This document shows, in pieces, positions 59,017 through 64,000 of a stretch of DNA of 64,000 nucleotides. A program made the position numbers and the translations under genes. The stretch is from positions 34,616 through 98,615 of the forward strand of contig CAZGQD010000003.1 in NCBI GenBank assembly GCA_964527395.1, read 5' to 3'. Every line of letters starts with the position of its first letter. The first letter of the stretch is position 1. This DNA is from GCA-2688265 sp964527395. Its GTDB lineage: Archaea; Nanobdellota; Nanobdellia; Woesearchaeales; GW2011-AR9. The notes under the pieces are model-generated. The model searched no databases and was not told the DNA's origin. It was given only the letters and a program-made list of their open reading frames with translations.

Positions 59017-60900
59017 TTAATTTTTATTCAGGCTTTTGAATTTTGAGATGATTTTCTTGAACCGTTTTGACTTTCTTTTTAGCTCTTTTAAGCTGCCAGT
59101 TTCAACTATTTTGCCGTTTTCGAAGATGAAGATTCTGTCGAACAAAGGTAAGAGGTTGATTTTGTGAATAGTTGAGATGATAGTTTTCTTTTTGAAGTTT
59201 TTGAAGATGTTTTGGTAGATCTGCAGCTCGTTTGTTGGGTCTACGCTGCTAGTTGGTTCGTCCAAAAGCACGATTTCTTTAGTTTCTGAAGCTAAAAGGC
59301 CTCTTGCTAAAGCTAGACGTTGTTTTTGACCACCGCTAAGGTTAACTCCACGTTCGTTGATACTTGATTTTAAGCCATTTGGTAATTCAGGGATGACTTT
59401 TGTGAAATTAGCCATATCTGTGTACTTTTTGATCTTGTCTTTTTTGTATTTGATGCCGAAAGTGATATTGTCTTCAATAGTGCTAGCGAAGATTTCTGGA
59501 TCTTGAGGGATTAAGGAAATTGATTCTGCGATTTGTTTGAAACCTTGTTTTAGATTGGTGTTGTCTAGTGTTAGGTTGATTTTTTGAGGGGTGTATAAGT
59601 CTCTGATGATTTTTAGGAAAGTAGTTTTACCAGCACCACTTTCACCGATTAGAGCGATTTTTTCGCCTTTTTTGATAGTGATGTTGTTTAGGTTTAAGGT
59701 GTGAGGGGTGTCTTTACTTGCGAGCTTTGCTGTCCGCGACCTTTGGTCTTGGGACTTGACTTCGCCAAGTCTTGGTACTTGGTTACACCAAGTTTTGTTG
59801 ATTTTAATGTTGTTTTCATTGTTTTGCTTTTTGTATCTGAAACTGAGTTTGCTTAGGATTAATTGTTTCCAAGGTGTTTTAGCTAGTTTTAGCTGTTTGA
59901 TTTTACTTTTGTTTTGGAAAGCATGTGCAATTATCTCTGCGTTTTCTACATCAGTTTTCTTTTTTACAATTTCACCATATCTGTAACAAAAGTGGTAGAA
60001 AATGTTGTCAATTGTGTGTACATATTGGTAAAGAGCCATCATAGAACCGATAAGAAGGACTTCTCCAGTAACTAAGTGAGTTATGATGTATGAACCTAAA
60101 GTAGCCATGATTAGGAAAGTTGCTAAAGTGGAGATTGTGAACCATTTCATCTCTTTTTGTTTAACGTTTTTCTTGAAAAGGGAGAGTGGATGCATAATTT
60201 TTGATAATAAGGATTTGGTAACTAAGCTTTCTAACCTTAGAATGATTACGGTGTTGATGTTGCTAACAGTATCGTAGACCTTTGCAGAAATGATGTTGTC
60301 CATTTTGTTTAATGCGTGGAAGTTTCTGATCAAAGGTTTGTCTAAAACAATTATAGTGAATAAGGTAATTAAGATGATTGCTGTTACTATAAGTCCTGAA
60401 GGTATGTTGAAAAAATATAGAATAGTTGTAGCACCAAGAAGTTTGATGAAAGTAGCAATAACCATGAAGCCACCTTCTGAGTAATCGTATAATGCGTCAG
60501 AACCTTTTTCTATTTTGTCAATAGTGTCTCCAGATTGATGACTAGCGTGCCAAGAAGATGGAAGGTTCATAACGCCCTTTAAAAGATGCATTTTGTAGTG
60601 AGCTTTGACTTTGAAAGCATTGATAGTCTCTAAACATCTAGCAGGTCCGTGAAGTGCCCAGAAGAGGAGTTCTAAGACTAAGTAACCACCAATCCAAGCC
60701 AAAATTTTGTAAATGTTGTCGCTTGATAAGCCTTCTAATTGGATGATATTTACTATATTTGCTATCAATAAGGGGAAGGCTAGTAGAACTATGTTGGAGA
60801 AGATGAAGATGATTGAATAGATAATTAATATGTGCTTTTCTTCTGAATGTTTCCAAAGTTTTTTGGATAAATAATAGATTGCCTCTTGTTTGTTTTTCAT
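59017..60900 (-). CDS. ABC exporter, fused permease and ATPase
   Basis: 627 aa. Six spans in the first ~310 residues, type IV exporter fold, then an ATPase with Walker A GESGAGKTT, signature NLSGGQKQRLALARG, Walker B IVLLDEPTSSVDP. About 40 residues between membrane and ATPase domains (CNQVPRLGEVKSQDQRSRTAK) are coded by GC-richer hairpin DNA at 59720-59792 and are not part of the family. Probably lipid or drug export. Confidence 0.88.
   Translation of the reverse strand: MKNKQEAIYYLSKKLWKHSEEKHILIIYSIIFIFSNIVLLAFPLLIANIVNIIQLEGLSSDNIYKILAWIGGYLVLELLFWALHGPARCLETINAFKVKAHYKMHLLKGVMNLPSSWHASHQSGDTIDKIEKGSDALYDYSEGGFMVIATFIKLLGATTILYFFNIPSGLIVTAIILITLFTIIVLDKPLIRNFHALNKMDNIISAKVYDTVSNINTVIILRLESLVTKSLLSKIMHPLSLFKKNVKQKEMKWFTISTLATFLIMATLGSYIITHLVTGEVLLIGSMMALYQYVHTIDNIFYHFCYRYGEIVKKKTDVENAEIIAHAFQNKSKIKQLKLAKTPWKQLILSKLSFRYKKQNNENNIKINKTWCNQVPRLGEVKSQDQRSRTAKLASKDTPHTLNLNNITIKKGEKIALIGESGAGKTTFLKIIRDLYTPQKINLTLDNTNLKQGFKQIAESISLIPQDPEIFASTIEDNITFGIKYKKDKIKKYTDMANFTKVIPELPNGLKSSINERGVNLSGGQKQRLALARGLLASETKEIVLLDEPTSSVDPTNELQIYQNIFKNFKKKTIISTIHKINLLPLFDRIFIFENGKIVETGSLKELKRKSKRFKKIISKFKSLNKN
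59720..59792. repeat. In-frame hairpin insert in the ABC exporter gene
   Basis: GACTTG/CAAGTC and ACTTGGttacACCAAGT, two palindromes in a row joined by TTGGT, with a short ACC/GGT stem before them. Like family E in design but different in sequence. Translated in frame as a Lys/Arg/Gln-rich linker. Confidence 0.6.
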
Positions 60901-60981
60901 CCTAATTGCATCTCTTTTTTGTAAGGTTTTTAGAATGTTTTTTTGGTTATATATGTTGCGAAATTTAAGAATTATTATTAC

Positions 60982-61152
60982 TTATCCCATTTTTATTAAT
61001 TCATTGTAAGCTCTATAAAATTCTTTAGAGAATTTATTTGTACCGCTAGGAATTTTCTTACCATTAACGTAATGGAATTTTTCTACATAAGGAACTACCC
61101 AAGTTTCTTCTTCCTTTAGCTTTTGACATTTACATTTTTTTCTTTTCTTCAT
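60982..61152 (-). CDS. 56-aa basic protein
   Basis: Starts MKKRKKCKCQKLKEEETW, then VVPYVEKFHYVNGKK and SGTNKFSKEFYRAYNELIK. ATG overlaps the TGA of the gene upstream. KCKC may bind a metal; family unknown. Confidence 0.6.
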   Translation of the reverse strand: MKKRKKCKCQKLKEEETWVVPYVEKFHYVNGKKIPSGTNKFSKEFYRAYNELIKMG

Positions 61153-61457
61153 TTTCTTCTCTTTGTGAGTTTTTTAAGTTCATTAATCTTTCGTTTTAGA
61201 ATAACTATCTCTTTTTCTTTTAGGAAAGTATAATTTTCTAGCTTTTCGTAATTTTTCATCATAGTTTTTTTCATATTGTTATTTTTTCTTTTTTCCCTTT
61301 TGAGAATAATTTGGTAGCCAATAGTGTAGATTAATGGTAAAACTATAATTTCTAAGGAAAACCATAGTTGACTGTATTTTGGATTTAGGAAGATGAGTGT
61401 AGTGAAAACTATGGCAAAAGAGGTTGCATAGAGGGCTAGGAGCTGTTCTTTGTACAT
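61149..61457 (-). CDS. Small membrane protein with coiled coil
   Basis: 102 aa. Two spans (LLALYATSFAIVFTTLIFL, LWFSLEIIVLPLIYTIGYQII) followed by a Lys/Glu helix (KNYEKLENYTFLKEKEIVILKRKINELKK). First gene of a pair with the 56-aa protein. Repeat C3 stands 57 nt upstream. Confidence 0.6.
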   Translation of the reverse strand: MYKEQLLALYATSFAIVFTTLIFLNPKYSQLWFSLEIIVLPLIYTIGYQIILKREKRKNNNMKKTMMKNYEKLENYTFLKEKEIVILKRKINELKKLTKRRK

Positions 61458-61513
61458 GATAGGTAGTTTATTTGTGTTTGTTTATATGCTCATATCTTCT
61501 CTAGGCTTCAATG

Positions 61514-61611
61514 TATATACTCATCCGTAACTATTTTCTATAACTTGGTTACGGATTCGAGACACAGTTCCGTAAGAAAAGTTCCACTTTCTACTTACGG
61601 ACCAGTATATA
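61514..61611. repeat. Family C palindromic element, copy C3
   Basis: 98 bp, identical to C2 at 28435. Its right end, AGTATATA, runs straight into double hairpin E5. Confidence 0.88.
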
Positions 61612-61660
61612 CAAGAAAAATAGCATTTTTCTGTACAGGAAATTAATAATCTCCTTGTAC
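61609..61660. repeat. Family E double hairpin, copy E5
   Basis: ATAC, palindrome AGAAAAAT/ATTTTTCT, GTAC, then AGGAAATTAATAATCTCCT, TTGTAC. Confidence 0.75.
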
Positions 61661-61709
61661 CTTTTCTGGTTTGGAAATTGTTATAAAGAGTTAGAATGTG
61701 TTGTTTTTA

Positions 61710-62453
61710 ATGGTTCCAAATGTACCTTTAACTTTGCAGCAGATTTATACAGATTCAGCAGATTCTAGTTTGATTTATTCTCCTGGGAGGAATGTTCCTT
61801 TTTCAGATGGAACACCAAAGGAATTATTTGATATATTAGATGAAGGAGTGAAAAGGTTTTATGCTAGAAATCGTTTGGCTTTTGATGTTGCTAGAGGAGA
61901 AGATTCTTATGTTTCTAGGATTGGACCTATATTGAAGAAGTATGACAGTTTTAGAGCAAGGGCTTTTGCACCTGTATTGGATCCAGAATTTGATGAGTTA
62001 GTTAGGAAAGTAGTAGGTTCTATGAATGGAGTAGGAGTAAGAGGTCATTTTCTTGAAGGTTATTTAAATTCAGAGAGAATAACTAAAGGTGTAAAAGTTG
62101 ATAAAATAGATGTTTCTTTGAACCCAGAACTTTTGACTACTAAGGGAAGAAAAAGTGAAGTAAGAGTAGTTGAGGGAGTAATGGTAGGAGGATTAGGTTT
62201 GGTTGGTTTGTTTACAGTAGGAACTTTAGCTTATGAAGCACAAAAACAAGCACAAGAAATAAGTCCTTTATTAGGTTTGGCATTTCCAGTGGTTTTAGCA
62301 GGTGCTGCTTATGTAGGAATTAGACCAATATTAGATCAGACTATGGGGCTTCAATTGCAGGCTTTGCAAAGAGGGGCTGTAGATAGAGATAAGTTTCTTT
62401 CTGAGTTACCAAGGACTCCTTCTTTAGGTGAAATGGAATGTTTGTTTAAGTAG
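61710..62453 (+). CDS. Hypothetical membrane protein
   Basis: 247 aa from ATG 61710. Soluble N-terminal part (VPLTLQQIYTDSADSSLIYSPG; LFDILDEGVKRFYARNRL), then two spans near residues 165-185 and 195-212 (VEGVMVGGLGLVGLFTVGTLAY, LLGLAFPVVLAGAAYVGI). No family. Nearly all Arg codons AGA/AGG. Confidence 0.6.
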   Translation: MVPNVPLTLQQIYTDSADSSLIYSPGRNVPFSDGTPKELFDILDEGVKRFYARNRLAFDVARGEDSYVSRIGPILKKYDSFRARAFAPVLDPEFDELVRKVVGSMNGVGVRGHFLEGYLNSERITKGVKVDKIDVSLNPELLTTKGRKSEVRVVEGVMVGGLGLVGLFTVGTLAYEAQKQAQEISPLLGLAFPVVLAGAAYVGIRPILDQTMGLQLQALQRGAVDRDKFLSELPRTPSLGEMECLFK

Positions 62454-62530
62454 GTTTGTTCAAGGGCTAGTAGGGAGTAAGTTAGAAATTCTTGTTTTTT
62501 AGGTTTGAAATCGTGATTTTGAAGAGAAAG

Positions 62531-62542
62531 ATTTATAAATAG
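62531..62542 (+). promoter_or_regulatory. TATA box of the DUF234 ATPase gene
   Basis: ATTTATAAATAG, 23-34 nt before TTG 62565. It supports that TTG as a leaderless start. Confidence 0.5.
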
Positions 62543-62564
62543 TTCTACTTTCAAGTATAATACT

Positions 62565-63932
62565 TTGAGATATAATAAATTTATAAATAGGAAAAAGGAA
62601 TTAAAGTTATTAGAAGAGTTGTATGGAGAAAGTAGTTCTAGATTAGTAGTTTTGTATGGAAAAAGGAGGGTTGGGAAAACTGCTCTTCTAAATGAGTTTG
62701 CTTCAAAACATAAAATTCTTTATTTTGTAGCTAGGCAAGAATCAATGATAGATCAGTTGAAAAAAATGAGTGAAGAAGTAGGGGAATATTTTGGTGATGA
62801 TGTAATTAAGATAAATCCATTTACTAGTTATGATGCTTTGTTTAAGTACCTTATAAAGAATCCAAGTCCTGTTTTTTTTGATGAATTTCCTTTTTTAGTT
62901 GAGTCTTGTAAAGCATTACCTTCTATATTACAAGAATATTGGGATAAATATTTTAGTAAAAGAGATAGTTTTTTTGTTCTTTGTGGATCTTCAATTAGGA
63001 TGATGGTTTCTTTGCTTGGTTATAAATCTCCTATTTATGGAAGGAGAACTGCTCAGATGTTGCTGGAACCTTTGAGTTTTAAACAGGCTTGTGAATTTTT
63101 CCCTAGAAGTTTGAGTAATGAAGATAAAGTGATAAATTATGCTGTTTTAGGAGGAACTCCTGCTTATTTGCTTGAATTTGACTATAAGAAAAATATTTAT
63201 AAAAATATTTTAGAGAAGATTTTGAAAAAAAATGTGTTTTTATATCAGGATGTAATGTTTGTTTTGCAACAAGAATTAAATGAGCCTAGAGTGTATTATT
63301 CAATAATTCAATCTATTGCTAAAGGAAATACTAAGTTGGCTAAAATATCAAATGATACTAAGATTGATGCTATCAAAATAAGTAAATATCTTAGTGTATT
63401 GCAAGAATTACATTTAATAGAACGTCGTGTTCCTATTACAGAGAAGAATAAAGAAAAGTCGAAAAAAGGACTTTATAAGCTTAAAGATCAATATTTTAAA
63501 TTTTGGTTCAAATTTATATTTGGGAATAAAGATTTTGTAGAGAGAAATAAAGAAGAATTATTAGTTTTGGAGAAAATTAAGCCTAATTTTAATGCATATG
63601 TTGGAGAAGCTTTTGAAGAAGTGGTTTTGCAATGGGCAAGTAAAAAGGAAGAGTTTAAGAGATATTTTATTGGTAGATGGTGGAGTAAAGAAGAAGAAAT
63701 AGATTTACTTGGAGTAGATAGGATTAAGAAAAAGATGTTGTTTGGAGAAGTTAAATGGAAAAGACTTAGTCCAAAGCAAGTGAAAGATATTTTTGAAGAT
63801 CTTGAAAGGAAAAGTTTGATTTTAGATGATTCTTTTAGTAAAGAGTTTATGGTAGTTGGGAAGAAGATTTCTGAAAAGAAACGATTGAGAGAAGAAGGCT
63901 ATAAGGTCTTTGATTTAGATGATGTGGTTTAG
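62565..63932 (+). CDS. Archaeal ATPase with DUF234 domain
   Basis: 455 aa from TTG 62565. FINRKKELKLLEELY and VVLYGKRRVGKTALLNEF (Walker A) start a STAND/AAA-like ATPase; FFDEFPFLVE is Walker B and FVLCGSSIRMM sensor 1. YAVLGGTPAYLLEF follows. The C-terminal DUF234 part has LKDQYFKFWFKFIFGN, FEEVVLQWASKKEEF and IDLLGVD...GEVKWKR, a PD-(D/E)xK-like nuclease core. Common in archaea, often multicopy; function not established. Confidence 0.9.
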   Translation: MRYNKFINRKKELKLLEELYGESSSRLVVLYGKRRVGKTALLNEFASKHKILYFVARQESMIDQLKKMSEEVGEYFGDDVIKINPFTSYDALFKYLIKNPSPVFFDEFPFLVESCKALPSILQEYWDKYFSKRDSFFVLCGSSIRMMVSLLGYKSPIYGRRTAQMLLEPLSFKQACEFFPRSLSNEDKVINYAVLGGTPAYLLEFDYKKNIYKNILEKILKKNVFLYQDVMFVLQQELNEPRVYYSIIQSIAKGNTKLAKISNDTKIDAIKISKYLSVLQELHLIERRVPITEKNKEKSKKGLYKLKDQYFKFWFKFIFGNKDFVERNKEELLVLEKIKPNFNAYVGEAFEEVVLQWASKKEEFKRYFIGRWWSKEEEIDLLGVDRIKKKMLFGEVKWKRLSPKQVKDIFEDLERKSLILDDSFSKEFMVVGKKISEKKRLREEGYKVFDLDDVV

Positions 63933-63987
63933 AATCTTTATTCTTCTGTAGAATTCCATAATTCTGCAAAAAATTTTCAAAAAGTTC

Positions 63988-63997
63988 CTTTATAAGC
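63988..63997 (+). promoter_or_regulatory. TATA-like box at the right edge
   Basis: CTTTATAAGC; probably the promoter of a gene beyond the window. Confidence 0.35.
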
Positions 63998-64000
63998 ATT

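Overview
The window is a 64-kb piece of an AT-rich archaeal chromosome, most like the DPANN groups Woesearchaeota/Pacearchaeota (placement inferred from gene content, not proven). Archaeal markers are DnaG-type primase, both subunits of DNA topoisomerase VI, archaeal TrpRS, NAC, Sec61-beta, SecD/SecF, a Dim2-like KH protein, a RIO kinase, the N-terminal half of RqcH, AK6/Fap7 and an archaeal RNase P RNA. Many genes have a TATA box about 20-35 nt before the start codon and little room for a leader.

Layout: 1-7 kb, a HerA-type ATPase interrupted in its Walker A motif by a mini-intein, a lipoprotein, two phosphonate-type enzymes and dnaG. 7-12 kb, a long non-coding stretch, an FHA-caspase-like protein, a RelA/SpoT synthetase-like protein, a toxin-antitoxin (TA) pair, RIO and KH proteins. 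12-17 kb, topoisomerase VI B and A with a LAGLIDADG endonuclease insertion at the end of the A gene. 17-27 kb, a nucleotidyltransferase pair with palindromic operators, cyclophilin, MazG, HAD, HD and beta-propeller proteins, and two tRNA genes with two introns each. 27-45 kb, RqcH-N, dCTP deaminase, TrpRS, a transposon-like pair of elements, membrane proteins, a broken TSUP permease, TraB, RNase P RNA, Sec61-beta, NAC and MinD. 45-64 kb, Fic, two or three TA modules, NUDIX, SecDF, two ABC exporters and a DUF234 ATPase.

The most unusual feature is the number of structured repeats. Family A is a conserved RNA-like core present five times; two copies sit in 276-bp elements with terminal inverted repeats and perfect 8-bp target duplications. 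Family B is a second element with GGCTCTGTAGAAA termini. Family C is a 98-bp four-arm palindromic element (three copies). Family E is a ~50-bp double hairpin (five copies), one of which breaks a permease gene while two lie inside open genes. There are also two loci of degenerate tandem repeats with an exact 30-bp period, helically phased repeats before the RelA/SpoT gene, and a TTAG microsatellite against a start codon. No transposase gene is visible in the window.
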